DNA of 64,000 nt from Acholeplasmataceae bacterium (GCA_012837645.1 DUQU01000063.1:1-64000), one strand, 5' to 3'. Shown: positions 9,227 through 17,608, counted from the stretch's first letter. The notes: generated from the letters alone by a model not told the origin. Program-made: numbers and translations.

Positions 9227-10609
9227 TTAAAATTCCGCATTTCTTGGAGTTCTTGGGAAAGGTATCACATCTCTAATATTTTCAACACCAGTTAAATACA
9301 TAATCATTCTTTCGAATCCTAGCCCGAAGCCTGAACTTGTGGAACCACCAAATCTTCTTAAGTCAAGATACCACCATAAATCTTCTTTTGGAACTTTCAT
9401 TTCTTCCATCCTCTTTAAAAGATAAGGCAATCTTTCTTCCCTTTGTGAGCCTCCAATCAACTCTCCCGAGCCGGGCACTAACAAATCAACTGCCGCAACA
9501 GTTTTATTATCATCATTTAACCTCATATAAAAAGCTTTAATTTCTTTAGGCCAATTAATAACGAAAACAGGGCCGTATTTATCGGTTAAATATTTTTCAT
9601 GTTCACGCGCTAAATCACCATTGTATTGAGGTTTAGTTTCAAATTTAACACCAGAGTTCAATAAGTTGGATATCGCTTCTTCATGCGTTATCATTTTAAA
9701 TTTAGACTCTAATACCTTGGTTAATCTATCTTTTAAACCCTTCTCAACAAAACTATTAAATAGTTCCATTTCTTCAGGACAATTATCAAGGACATCTTTA
9801 ATAATATATTTAACCATTTCTTCAGCTACTTTCATCATCCCTTTTAAATCACAAAAAGCCATCTCTGGTTCTATCATCCAAAACTCTGAAGCATGACGTT
9901 GAGTTTGCGATTTTTCAGCTCTAAAAGTAGGACCGAAAGTATAAACGTCTCTAAAAGCTTGAGCGTATGCTTCTGCTTGAAGTTGACCGGTCACGGTTAA
10001 ATGAGTTTGTCTGGCAAAAAAATCCTCCTTATAATTAACCTTTCCATTTTCTATTGGAACTTTTTCTAAAGGTAACGTCGTCACTGTAAACATCTCTCCG
10101 GCACCTTCACCATCACTCGCGGTTATTAAAGGAGTGTGAACATAAACAAAACCTTGATCTTGGAAAAACTTATGAATAGCGTGGGCAGCTACACTTCTTA
10201 CTCTAAAAACAGCATTAAAGAGATTAGTCCTCATTCTAAGGTGAGCATTTTCTCGTAAAAACTCTCTTGAATGCCTTTTTGGTTGAATCGGATAATCTTC
10301 ATCAACATCTGCAAATAAAGTAACTTTACTAGCCTTTATTTCAAAAGCTTGTTTTCTAGTTGGTGTCGCTATTACTACACCTTCAATTAAAACACTAGCA
10401 CCAACATTTATTTTACCTATCTCTTTAAAGTTAGTTAATTCTTGATCATAAACTACTTGTATAGTAGAAAGAGTTGTACCATCATTAATAGAAAGAAAGC
10501 CAAACTCTTTTTGAGCACGGTTGTTTCTAACCCATCCAGCAATTTTAACCTTTTTATCGATATATTTGTTAGTTTCTTTTTTTAATTCTCTAACTAAGAT
10601 CATTTTCAT
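9227..10609 (-). CDS. asnS: Asparagine--tRNA ligase
   Basis: Charges tRNA-Asn in the cytoplasm. The N-terminal OB-fold anticodon-binding domain (about 1-120, with KIAGWVRNNR) and a class II catalytic core are complete; motif 2 contains FRAEKSQTQRHASEF and motif 3 GFGLGFERM near the C-terminus. Length (460) is normal for bacterial AsnRS, and EPEMAF with the end PFPRTPRNAEF points to Asn rather than Asp specificity. Three starts compete: GTG 10612, ATG 10609 and ATG 10603. AGGAAG at 10620-10615 is best spaced for 10609. The gene overlaps the end of the glycosyltransferase gene, so the two are cotranscribed. No T-box leader is seen. Confidence 0.95.
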   Translation of the reverse strand: MKMILVRELKKETNKYIDKKVKIAGWVRNNRAQKEFGFLSINDGTTLSTIQVVYDQELTNFKEIGKINVGASVLIEGVVIATPTRKQAFEIKASKVTLFADVDEDYPIQPKRHSREFLRENAHLRMRTNLFNAVFRVRSVAAHAIHKFFQDQGFVYVHTPLITASDGEGAGEMFTVTTLPLEKVPIENGKVNYKEDFFARQTHLTVTGQLQAEAYAQAFRDVYTFGPTFRAEKSQTQRHASEFWMIEPEMAFCDLKGMMKVAEEMVKYIIKDVLDNCPEEMELFNSFVEKGLKDRLTKVLESKFKMITHEEAISNLLNSGVKFETKPQYNGDLAREHEKYLTDKYGPVFVINWPKEIKAFYMRLNDDNKTVAAVDLLVPGSGELIGGSQREERLPYLLKRMEEMKVPKEDLWWYLDLRRFGGSTSSGFGLGFERMIMYLTGVENIRDVIPFPRTPRNAEF

Positions 10610-11609
10610 CACTACTTCCTAATAAATTATTATATACCTTTTTAATTTCTTTTCCCACTTCTTTTAAATCTTTTTTAATAACACTTTGATAAGCATTGTC
10701 AACCATTTCATCGATATCTTCGCTTATAACTCTTTTAATATTTTCAATGAACTCGTTATTGTTATTAGCTTTCAAAACTTCTCTACCGTCTTTAAAAACA
10801 TCGTAAACAGGGATATTTCTTAGTAGCACTGGGGTCTTTGACGCCATCGCTTCTAAAACTACTATTCCCTCGGTCTCTTCATAACTCGGAAAGAGCAACG
10901 CTTTTGAAAAAGTAAGAGCTCCTTTAATAACATCCCCTTTAATATATCCCGGCATAATAACATTATCAGGTTTATTTTTAATTGCTTTTCGAATCACTCT
11001 AGTTCTCGCTAGTTTATTTAAAGTGCCAAACCAAATGAAGGTTATCTCTGGAAACGATTTAGCTATTTCAATAAAATCATGAACTCCTTTGCGGGGAAAT
11101 AAAAAACCAATTCCAATAATAACTTTATCTTCTTTTGTTAAGTTAAAATGTTTTAAAAATTGTTGAACCTTTTTATCATCTCTTTGATATTCTTTAATAT
11201 CTAAACCATTACTAATAGCGTATAAAGGCGCTTTAGTCCATCCATAACTGTTTATTAAACCTTTTGCATATGGAGAAACAGTAATTATCACATCAGCACT
11301 AGAATACATCAACTTTAATCTTCTATAAAACCATCTTTTTAAAAGTGGTGCGAAGTTAAATGAATTTAAATAATCTTCTTTCGTAGAGTGTCCATGAACA
11401 ACCACATGTTTACCTAACTTCTTAGCTTTCTTCATACTTTTATAAGCATCTCTAAAAACAGTATTATAATGGACAATATCCGCTTCAACAAGATTATCGA
11501 CTAAAGTAACCCCATTTAAAGTTAAAGCTTTTCTTTGTTGCTTAAAAGCAGTACCAATCCCTGATTTACTCAACATCTTTTGTTTTTTTTGATAAATTAA
11601 TACCTTCAT
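10590..11609 (-). CDS. GT4-family glycosyltransferase, CpoA/diglucosyl-diacylglycerol-synthase-like
   Basis: A 339-residue GT-B enzyme with two Rossmann-like halves. The N-terminal part (KSGIGTAFKQQRKAL, VVVHGHSTKEDYLNSF) resembles the CpoA / A. laidlawii DGS group, which adds a second sugar to monoglycosyl-diacylglycerol at the inner membrane face. The C-terminal half has GIGFLFPRKG and the EX7E-type donor site in YEETEGIVVLEAM. The GT4 assignment is strong; the glycolipid role is inferred from remembered family resemblance. Start ATG 11609 has a GGGGGAAGG Shine-Dalgarno, and an extended -10 promoter lies directly upstream. A glycolipid synthase would suit a wall-poor or wall-less membrane. 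Confidence 0.82.
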   Translation of the reverse strand: MKVLIYQKKQKMLSKSGIGTAFKQQRKALTLNGVTLVDNLVEADIVHYNTVFRDAYKSMKKAKKLGKHVVVHGHSTKEDYLNSFNFAPLLKRWFYRRLKLMYSSADVIITVSPYAKGLINSYGWTKAPLYAISNGLDIKEYQRDDKKVQQFLKHFNLTKEDKVIIGIGFLFPRKGVHDFIEIAKSFPEITFIWFGTLNKLARTRVIRKAIKNKPDNVIMPGYIKGDVIKGALTFSKALLFPSYEETEGIVVLEAMASKTPVLLRNIPVYDVFKDGREVLKANNNNEFIENIKRVISEDIDEMVDNAYQSVIKKDLKEVGKEIKKVYNNLLGSSDENDLS

Positions 11610-11636
11610 ACCTTCCCCCTCAAATCACCAACACTC

Positions 11637-11645
11637 ATTATAGCA
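11637..11645 (-). promoter_or_regulatory. Extended -10 promoter for glycosyltransferase-asnS
   Basis: The minus strand reads TGCTATAAT here, a full extended -10, about 28 bases before the glycosyltransferase ATG. No good -35 box is visible, as expected for extended -10 promoters. It lies just after the rmuC terminator, so the glycosyltransferase-asnS pair appears to be its own unit. Confidence 0.6.
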
Positions 11646-11654
11646 AAACATCAG

Positions 11655-11680
11655 TAAAAAAACGACTTTATCAGTCGTTT
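11655..11680 (-). terminator. Rho-independent terminator of rmuC
   Basis: On the minus strand AACGACT and AGTCGTT form a 7-bp stem with a GATAA loop, followed by a run of T (to about 11655). The stem includes the TGA stop codon of rmuC. Confidence 0.78.
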
Positions 11681-12813
11681 TCTTCATCATCATGCCCTAA
11701 TTCTTTTAAATCTTCAACAAACAGCTCTTTATCTACTTTAGCTATTTGCTTAAACTTTCTTGTTATTTTCCCTGAAGTAATATCGAGTTCATCAGCACTT
11801 TTAGAAATCGTACCGATATTTCTCTTTAGTCGATCCCACCTATCCGCATAACGACCAAATTCTACCGCTAAAAGATTAAGTTGTTTTTGAATTTCTTCAC
11901 TAAATTTACTTCTTTCGATATCTTTAAGAACCACTTGAGCAGTGGATAAAACACTCATTAAAGTTGTTGGCGACGCCAACCACACCTTTTTTTCCTGACC
12001 ATAAATAATAACATTTTCATAGTAAGCATTAATTTCTGCAAAAATAGCCTCTGCCGGCACAAACATAATCGCTTGATTCGCTGTTTCATTAGCAATAATG
12101 TATTTTGACGAGATATCATCAATATGCTTCTTTAAATCACGTTCAAAAAGCTTACCATATCGTTTCTTTTCTTCATCAGTTGTTTCTTTTAAAAACATCT
12201 TTTGGTAATTTTCTAAAGGAAACTTAGAGTCGATTGCTAAACTTCCCATCGGTTTAGGCATATGAAGAATCATATCAACCAAAGTATTATTACTCAATTT
12301 GAATTGTCTTTGATATATTTCTGGTTTGTTCTCTCCAAAAACAGCCTCAAAAATCTTTTCCAATTGAAACTCCCCAAATGTTCCTCTTGCCTTTTTATCA
12401 GCTAAAATATCAGACAAAGAAACAACCTCTAAAGATAACTTTTCAATATTTTTTTGAGCCTCATCTATTTTTGCCAACCTTTCAACAACATTTTGAAAGG
12501 TTTTATTGGTTTGTTCTAGTCCGGATCCTAATTTTTCATCTACCTTTTTATCAATAATTTGCATTTGCTCGTTAATAACCTTAGTTACTTTTTCAGAAAA
12601 GGCATTAAAATCCTCACTACTTTGCTTATCAAAACTAGCAAAGTTTTTTTGGAAATGTTCTTTTAAATTTCCAATTTGTTCCGCTAAATTAATTAAAATA
12701 GTTTGTTTAACATTACTACCATCAGTTTTTTCTTTGTTAATAAACAAATAAATTAAAACAAAAACATTAACTAATAAAGAAACTATCAACAATGCTAATA
12801 AAACATAATCCAC
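11671..12813 (-). CDS. rmuC: DNA recombination protein RmuC
   Basis: A 380-residue RmuC-family protein: one N-terminal membrane segment (about 4-26), a long coiled-coil region (about 35-130) and the conserved nuclease-like core (GTFGEFQLEKIFEAVFG, LPKPMG-like region, AIDSKFPLENY, FVPAEAIFAEI, ASPTTLMSVL). RmuC proteins are thought to limit inversions at short inverted repeats; the biochemical activity is not firmly known. The start is GTG 12813 after a strong AGGAGGAG. Its upstream gap to the YiiX-like gene is 14 bases, so it probably shares that promoter. It ends in its own terminator. Confidence 0.92.
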   Translation of the reverse strand: MDYVLLALLIVSLLVNVFVLIYLFINKEKTDGSNVKQTILINLAEQIGNLKEHFQKNFASFDKQSSEDFNAFSEKVTKVINEQMQIIDKKVDEKLGSGLEQTNKTFQNVVERLAKIDEAQKNIEKLSLEVVSLSDILADKKARGTFGEFQLEKIFEAVFGENKPEIYQRQFKLSNNTLVDMILHMPKPMGSLAIDSKFPLENYQKMFLKETTDEEKKRYGKLFERDLKKHIDDISSKYIIANETANQAIMFVPAEAIFAEINAYYENVIIYGQEKKVWLASPTTLMSVLSTAQVVLKDIERSKFSEEIQKQLNLLAVEFGRYADRWDRLKRNIGTISKSADELDITSGKITRKFKQIAKVDKELFVEDLKELGHDDEEND

Positions 12814-12827
12814 AACATCTCCTCCTT

Positions 12828-13691
12828 TTAATCATCAATAAAATAAACATGCTTGACATCATTTTTATCAGTCCAAACATAATACGCTAAATAAACATCC
12901 TTTGATAAAATTAAATCATTAACAGTAACAGCGACCCCATCCCTATTTAAATTAACCTTTTTTAAACTATTATTGTTAATAATAGTTTCATATGCTCGAC
13001 TCATCAAATCAGTGCAATAATAACGATCTTTTCTATTAAAAATAAATTGAAAATTATATTGAGCTTCCATCTCTTCTAGTCTTTGCATTTCCGCTGTAAC
13101 CAACTTAACTTCTTCTTGACTAACACCTTTGACTCGCAAACCAACCCATTCCTTACGATAATAACTACCATAATAAGAATAAGAATCATCATCTTCATCG
13201 CGACGATCATCATCAAACCAGTAATTACCAGTCGAATAAACAGTTGTTGAATCATTTCCTTTTAAAAATACATCCAGAAAAGTTTCTCCCTCTTCTAAAT
13301 CAGGAATCCCAGCAACCTCGTAAACTCGATTGTTATCATCAAGGTAAGCAGCATGGCCACCGAAATAAAAAGAGATAAATTGATGTATTCCTGGATAGAA
13401 TGGAAAAGGAGATTGTCTGGTAACAAATATATCTCCTTCAGAACCAGGGTTTGTGTAATTATTCTCACCATAAAAAGGGTCGTGTTTAAAAACCTCTTCA
13501 AACCCTAATGTTTCACGTGAAACTTTATAATATTTAACATTGTCATTGCTGATCTCTTCTTGATAGACGCCTAGTTGTTTAAAGTTATTTATTTTTCTTT
13601 TAACGGCTATTGTCTCTGCAGCGGTTTGTCCAGTTAAAAACACTAGGAATCCTGCAAACAGCATTAGCACATATTTTATTATCTTTTTCAT
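12828..13691 (-). CDS. YiiX-like permuted papain-fold (NlpC/P60 superfamily) exported protein
   Basis: A 287-residue protein with an N-terminal signal or anchor segment (about 5-25). The permuted papain-fold pattern is visible: GDIFVTRQS, a candidate catalytic His113 in FGGHAAYLDD, Glu125 in VYEVAG, and Cys226 in RYYCTDLMSRAY near the C-terminus. This order (His before Cys) is typical of YiiX/DUF830-like proteins, which may act on lipids, amides or peptides at the envelope. A very acidic stretch (DDDRRDEDDDS, about 159-170) interrupts the domain. The predicted substrate is unknown. There is no Shine-Dalgarno and the -10 box sits seven bases from ATG, suggesting a leaderless transcript. Confidence 0.72.
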   Translation of the reverse strand: MKKIIKYVLMLFAGFLVFLTGQTAAETIAVKRKINNFKQLGVYQEEISNDNVKYYKVSRETLGFEEVFKHDPFYGENNYTNPGSEGDIFVTRQSPFPFYPGIHQFISFYFGGHAAYLDDNNRVYEVAGIPDLEEGETFLDVFLKGNDSTTVYSTGNYWFDDDRRDEDDDSYSYYGSYYRKEWVGLRVKGVSQEEVKLVTAEMQRLEEMEAQYNFQFIFNRKDRYYCTDLMSRAYETIINNNSLKKVNLNRDGVAVTVNDLILSKDVYLAYYVWTDKNDVKHVYFIDD

Positions 13692-13697
13692 AATTTA

Positions 13698-13706
13698 ATT
13701 ATACCA
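13698..13706 (-). promoter_or_regulatory. Extended -10 promoter giving a probable leaderless transcript
   Basis: The minus strand reads TGGTATAAT at 13706-13698. Only six bases separate the -10 box from the ATG at 13691, so the transcript should begin at or next to the start codon. No Shine-Dalgarno motif is present. Confidence 0.6.
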
Positions 13707-13723
13707 CTTGTTGTTTGTTATAA

Positions 13724-13753
13724 CTAATAAAAAAATAAGGCTTTCGCCCTATT
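13724..13753 (-). terminator. Rho-independent terminator of jag
   Basis: The minus strand forms AATAGGGC / GCCTTATT around a GAAA tetraloop (13753-13734), followed by a T run. It ends the rpmH-rnpA-yidC-jag cluster, directly after the jag stop. Confidence 0.82.
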
Positions 13754-14374
13754 TTATTTTTTTGGTTTAATAACAATCGCTCTTTCTTCCCCTTCGCCTA
13801 CAGAAACAGTGTAAATGTCTCTCCATTCAGAAAGTTTTGTGTGAATTATTCGTCTTTCATATGGAGGCATTGGATCAAGTTTCGCTTCAATCCCTGTAAT
13901 AGCTACTTCTTTAGCGGTTTTAGTTGCGAGGATTTCTAATTGCCTCTTCTTGTTTTCTTTGTATCCCCCAATATCTAAATGAATTCTTACTCTTTCTGGA
14001 GAAATTTTACCTAAAAAAGTTCTTAACACTAACTGGATGTTTTGTAATGTTCGTCCATTAGAACCAATTAATAAGGCGTTTTCATTACTTTGGATGTTGT
14101 AAAAAATTTCCGTTCCTTCTCGTTGTGTTCTAAACTCGATGCTAGCTTCTATTTCTAAATCGTGAAAGATTGTATCTAAATATTTTTTCCCTTCGAATGC
14201 TAAATTAATTTCAAAAATAGCCTCATAAACAGTTGTAGAGCCAATTCCTAAAATTCCCTTTTTCTCTCTAATAACGTTTAAAGTAATATACTCTAAGTCA
14301 GTGTTAAAATGTTCTTTTGCTTTTTCTTCTGCTTCTTTTAGCGTTTTTGCTTCAAATTCAATTCTTTTTGTCAT
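13754..14374 (-). CDS. jag: RNA-binding protein Jag / KhpB (SpoIIIJ-associated)
   Basis: A 206-residue protein with the three expected parts: Jag-N domain (about 1-50, MTKRIEFEAKTLKEAEEKA), a KH domain with IGSNGRTLQN (about 105-145) and a C-terminal R3H domain (ending YERRIIHTKLSEW and a conserved Ser/Gly tail). KhpB binds RNA, usually with KhpA, and affects envelope growth in Firmicutes. GGTGGTGA precedes ATG 14374. The start lies inside the end of yidC (17-base overlap), the classical pairing next to the origin. Confidence 0.95.
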   Translation of the reverse strand: MTKRIEFEAKTLKEAEEKAKEHFNTDLEYITLNVIREKKGILGIGSTTVYEAIFEINLAFEGKKYLDTIFHDLEIEASIEFRTQREGTEIFYNIQSNENALLIGSNGRTLQNIQLVLRTFLGKISPERVRIHLDIGGYKENKKRQLEILATKTAKEVAITGIEAKLDPMPPYERRIIHTKLSEWRDIYTVSVGEGEERAIVIKPKK

Positions 14375-15269
14375 AATTTGTCACCACCAAATCTTTATTT
14401 CTTAATTTATAATACTTCTTTTCGCTAATTTTCCTGTTAACTAAATTTTGCCCAATTGAGTAAATATTACCAACGATCCAGTAAAAAGCTAATGAATTAC
14501 TATTGATTGAAAAAGTCACCATCATTATAACCATAAATATTTGCATATATTTCATCATTTTTTGGCTTTGCATAGCTTCATCTGACTGAACTCCGTGACT
14601 ACCTGTTTGCTTTTGATAACTCGGTTTTTTAGTTGCTAGCCAGTTGAGTAAAAACATTGTTACACCTACTATTAATGCTAATACTAACCCCACCCAAGAG
14701 CCTTTTTCTTTCCAAAAAAGAAAGTTTCCTTTACCGTCAAGGTCGATACCTAAAAAGTTTTTATTAGCTACTTTATCAGTCCATTTTCCACCTGCTAAAT
14801 GGATTCTTTGCACTACTTGATACACAGCAATAAAAATAGGCATCTGTAAAAAAGGTAAAAAACATCCTAAAAGGTTAATGTTGTGTTTTTTATAAATTTG
14901 TTGCATTTCCATTTGCATTCTCTGTTTTGATTCCATATCATCTCTTCCAGCATATTTAGCTTGAAGACGAGCTATTTCTGGTTGTGCGATAGACATTTTT
15001 AAACTTAAGTCATTACTTTTGGCATAAATAGGCCAAGCTATTGTTCTAATTATTATCGTGGTAATGATGATCCCAAAACCAAAATTATTACCCGTTAATC
15101 CTGAAAATAATTGCATAATCCAGGCAACTGGTATTACCAAAATGTAATCGAAAAAGTTGGCGTTGTCAAAAGAAATTGGCATTGTCATTCTTTTACCGCT
15201 ACAACCTGTTAACATTAGTAATAGTACAAAAACCATTAATAATGTTAAAATCTTTTTCTTATTTTTCAT
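14358..15269 (-). CDS. yidC: Membrane protein insertase YidC (Oxa1 family)
   Basis: Inserts proteins into the cytoplasmic membrane alone or with SecYEG. 303 residues, the size of Gram-positive YidC. It starts with a lipoprotein signal (lipobox LTGC, about residue 23). The conserved core has about five membrane segments, including the start of TM1 (FGFGIIITTIIIRTIAWPIY with its Arg), a charged cytoplasmic loop (QRMQMEMQQIYKKHN) and FLPFLQMPIFIAVYQV. GGAGA precedes ATG 15269. It overlaps rnpA by 11 bases and jag by 17, showing tight coupling. Confidence 0.96.
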   Translation of the reverse strand: MKNKKKILTLLMVFVLLLMLTGCSGKRMTMPISFDNANFFDYILVIPVAWIMQLFSGLTGNNFGFGIIITTIIIRTIAWPIYAKSNDLSLKMSIAQPEIARLQAKYAGRDDMESKQRMQMEMQQIYKKHNINLLGCFLPFLQMPIFIAVYQVVQRIHLAGGKWTDKVANKNFLGIDLDGKGNFLFWKEKGSWVGLVLALIVGVTMFLLNWLATKKPSYQKQTGSHGVQSDEAMQSQKMMKYMQIFMVIMMVTFSINSNSLAFYWIVGNIYSIGQNLVNRKISEKKYYKLRNKDLVVTNYDKKN

Positions 15270-15600
15270 TAATTTTCTCCGTTTCTTTTATTTTAGTTAG
15301 TAATTTATTAATATTAGTTTTTATTTCTTGATATTTTAATTTTGTTGCTTCTCTTTTTATCACAATTACAAAATCAAAATTATTTAATGTTATTTCGGAG
15401 ACGATCATCCTAATTTGACGTTTGATTTTATTGCGAGCTACTGCATTTCCATATTTTCTTCCAATTGAGAGTGCAAAGCGGAAATGGTTAAAACTATTTT
15501 CTTTGTAATATATTACAAAGAATCTATTTCCATTACTAACTCTATTATGTATTATCGCATCGATTTCTGAAGTTTTTTTAATTGTATATTTCTTTTTCAT
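15259..15600 (-). CDS. rnpA: Ribonuclease P protein component
   Basis: Protein subunit of RNase P, which matures the 5' end of tRNAs. The start was set at ATG 15600, giving 113 residues beginning MKKKYTIKKTSEID as in other bacteria; the frame extends to a TTG at 15624 but that would lie in the upstream hairpin. The RNR-type motif appears as GRKYGNAVARNKIKRQIR. Neither start has a clear Shine-Dalgarno. A terminator-like hairpin separates it from rpmH, so its transcription may be attenuated or have a separate start. Confidence 0.93.
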   Translation of the reverse strand: MKKKYTIKKTSEIDAIIHNRVSNGNRFFVIYYKENSFNHFRFALSIGRKYGNAVARNKIKRQIRMIVSEITLNNFDFVIVIKREATKLKYQEIKTNINKLLTKIKETEKINEK

Positions 15601-15652
15601 TTTTTTTAAATAAAAAACGACCAAAAATTTTTCTTATTTTATTCTGGTCGTT
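15601..15652 (-). terminator. Terminator/attenuator between rpmH and rnpA
   Basis: On the minus strand, AACGACCA (15652-15645) pairs perfectly with TGGTCGTT (15623-15616) across a 21-base loop, and a T-rich stretch follows. It ends 15 bases before the rnpA ATG, so readthrough would be needed for rnpA expression from the rpmH promoter. Confidence 0.7.
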
Positions 15653-15679
15653 CTAGTTATTATAAAATTAAGTTTTGGT

Positions 15680-15814
15680 TTATGCTGATAGCCTGGTTCT
15701 ATTTTTTGCTCGTCTTCTGGAGAGGACTTGTCTTCCTTCTTTGGTCTTCATTCGAGCTCTAAAACCATGTCTTCTTTTATGTTTGATATTACTTGGCTGA
15801 TAAGTTCGTTTCAT
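15680..15814 (-). CDS. rpmH: 50S ribosomal protein L34
   Basis: A 44-residue protein, short and strongly basic, beginning [20 protein letters not shown] and ending [12 protein letters not shown]: the invariant L34 pattern. AAAGGTGG lies before ATG 15814. It is the first gene left of the origin and opens the rpmH-rnpA-yidC-jag group found beside dnaA in many bacteria. Confidence 0.98.
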   Translation of the reverse strand: MKRTYQPSNIKHKRRHGFRARMKTKEGRQVLSRRRAKNRTRLSA

Positions 15815-15944
15815 ATTCATCCACCTTTCTCTAATATTAGAAATCGTGCTCGGTATATTATATAACCATCTTTTCTAAAAGTCAACTCTTTTTTCAGTTA
15901 TTTTTAATTATGAAAATTATCCCTTAATGTAATTTTATAAACAA

Positions 15945-16100
15945 TGCAATTGTGGAAAACTTTTCCACTTTTTTTTATGAATGTGGATATCTTTATAACT
16001 TTTTTATTTCGCTTAACTAGGCTTTGAAAACGTATTTTTTTATCCACAATCGGAATGTGTGTAATTTTTTGTAGAGAAAGTTATCCACATTTTTTGTGGC
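15945..16100. other. oriC, upstream DnaA-box cluster
   Basis: The rpmH-dnaA gap (15815-16167) has no gene. It contains two perfect DnaA boxes TTATCCACA (16040-16048 and 16081-16089) and near matches: TGTGGAAAA (15951-15959), TTTTCCACT (15961-15969) and TGTGGATAT (15982-15990), the first and last on the opposite strand. Long T/A runs lie between them, suited to unwinding. All genes to the left point left and almost all to the right point right, as expected for bidirectional replication from here. Confidence 0.85.
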
Positions 16101-16167
16101 TAAGTTTTCGTTTAATTTTTATTTTTCTATGATAACATATAGTTACGATATTTAAGGAGGTGAACCA

Positions 16168-17523
16168 ATGCAACAATATCAAAGTTTATGGGAACAAATC
16201 TTAGCAGAAATGCATGATCATTTGGATGACGAAATTTATAACGAATACTTCGCTCCTCTTTCTAATGTTCAAAAACTAAACGATAGTTATTTATATGTTG
16301 TTGCTCCCTCACCTTACATTCAAGCACGCATTAATCGTTTGTATTTAAATAAAATCAATTCATTGGCTAAAAACATCTACCAACAAGAGTTAATTGGTTT
16401 TAAGTTTGTCTTAAAAGAAGAACTAGATAAAGATAAAAGAATTATCGGTCCTGAGATCAGTCTAGAAAACAAATACCGTGAAGGGGATTTAAACGCTACT
16501 TTGTCTTTTAATAATTTTGTTGTTGGTAAATCGAATAGATTTGCTTTTCAAATGGCTTTAAAGGTTGCTGATCAACCAGGAATAATCGCGAACCCTTTTT
16601 ATATTTTTGGTGATGTCGGGTTAGGAAAAACACATTTAATGCAAGCTATTGGTAACTTTATTTTAGATAATAACATTTCCACGAATGTCTTATATCAAAA
16701 AGCTTCTGACTTTTTAGAAAACTATATTAATAAAGTTGCTCAAAATAAAATGGATGAGTTTAACGATTTATATCGCAATGTTGATATTTTATTAATTGAT
16801 GATATTCAACAATTATCTGATAAACCAAAAACCCAAATGGAGTTTTTTAAGATTTTTGATTATTTAACCAACCAAAATAAGCAAATTGTGTTAACTAGTG
16901 ATAAGCCTGCTAATGAACTTAAAAACATGATGTCAAGGCTAACAAGTAGGTTCCAACAAGGTATTATTGTTGATATAAGTGTCCCTGATTTAGAGCATCG
17001 AGTTGAGATCTTAAGGAGGAAGCTAGTACTGGAAGCGCCAGAGAGTGATGAGGTTGGGATAGAAATCTTAGAATTTATCGCTTCTTACTTTACCACTAAC
17101 ATTAGAGAATTAGAAGGAGCTTTAAAAAGAGTTTTATATTATGCGATGATTAATAACGTTCCTATTAATTTAAAATTAACTGAAGAAGCTTTAGAACCTT
17201 TAATTCAAACTAAAAGACGCACCGAACAGCTAAGTGAAAATAGTTTTGATAAAATTCAAAGTATTGTTGCTGAGTATTATAATGTAACTGTTCATGATTT
17301 AATTGGTAAATCAAGAAAAGCTATTTACACCTTACCAAGGCATATAGCGATGTATTTAATTAAATTAAAACATGATATCCCTTATAAAACAATCGGTAGT
17401 TTCTTTAATAACCGCGACCATTCAACCGTTTTAAATGCGATTGGAAAAATAGAGCAATTAAGAAAAGATGATATCAGCTTAAATACTGCAATTGAACAAA
17501 TTTTAAAAAAGATGGAAAACTAA
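16168..17523 (+). CDS. dnaA: Chromosomal replication initiator protein DnaA
   Basis: Binds DnaA boxes and melts oriC in its ATP form. 451 residues with all four domains: N-terminal interaction domain (1-~85), short linker, AAA+ core with Walker A GDVGLGKT (148-155) and Walker B LLIDDIQ (about 208-214), and the C-terminal helix-turn-helix with the signature RDHSTVLNA (416-424). The second Walker A residue is Asp where Gly is usual. AAGGAGGTGA precedes ATG 16168. DnaA boxes on both sides of the gene suggest autoregulation. Confidence 0.98.
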   Translation: MQQYQSLWEQILAEMHDHLDDEIYNEYFAPLSNVQKLNDSYLYVVAPSPYIQARINRLYLNKINSLAKNIYQQELIGFKFVLKEELDKDKRIIGPEISLENKYREGDLNATLSFNNFVVGKSNRFAFQMALKVADQPGIIANPFYIFGDVGLGKTHLMQAIGNFILDNNISTNVLYQKASDFLENYINKVAQNKMDEFNDLYRNVDILLIDDIQQLSDKPKTQMEFFKIFDYLTNQNKQIVLTSDKPANELKNMMSRLTSRFQQGIIVDISVPDLEHRVEILRRKLVLEAPESDEVGIEILEFIASYFTTNIRELEGALKRVLYYAMINNVPINLKLTEEALEPLIQTKRRTEQLSENSFDKIQSIVAEYYNVTVHDLIGKSRKAIYTLPRHIAMYLIKLKHDIPYKTIGSFFNNRDHSTVLNAIGKIEQLRKDDISLNTAIEQILKKMEN

Positions 17524-17530
17524 TTAATTT

Positions 17531-17608
17531 TGTGGATAGTTTGGGGATAATATGATATAATAAATAAGGTGGTTTAGACGTTTTAATGAAGTTATCCACT
17601 TTCCCACA
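17531..17608. other. oriC, downstream DnaA-box cluster and dnaN promoter
   Basis: The 143-base dnaA-dnaN gap holds TGTGGATAG (17531-17539, opposite strand), TTATCCACT (17592-17600) and TTTCCCACA (17600-17608), each one or two mismatches from the DnaA box. Between them TGATATAAT (17553-17561) is an extended -10 promoter for dnaN. With the upstream cluster this makes a bipartite origin like that of Bacillus. Confidence 0.72.

Noticed and set aside
16024-16039. cre-like site in oriC (TTGAAAACGTATTTTT)
   Set aside because: Two mismatches at the conserved 3' CA and a T/A-rich context make a chance match likely.
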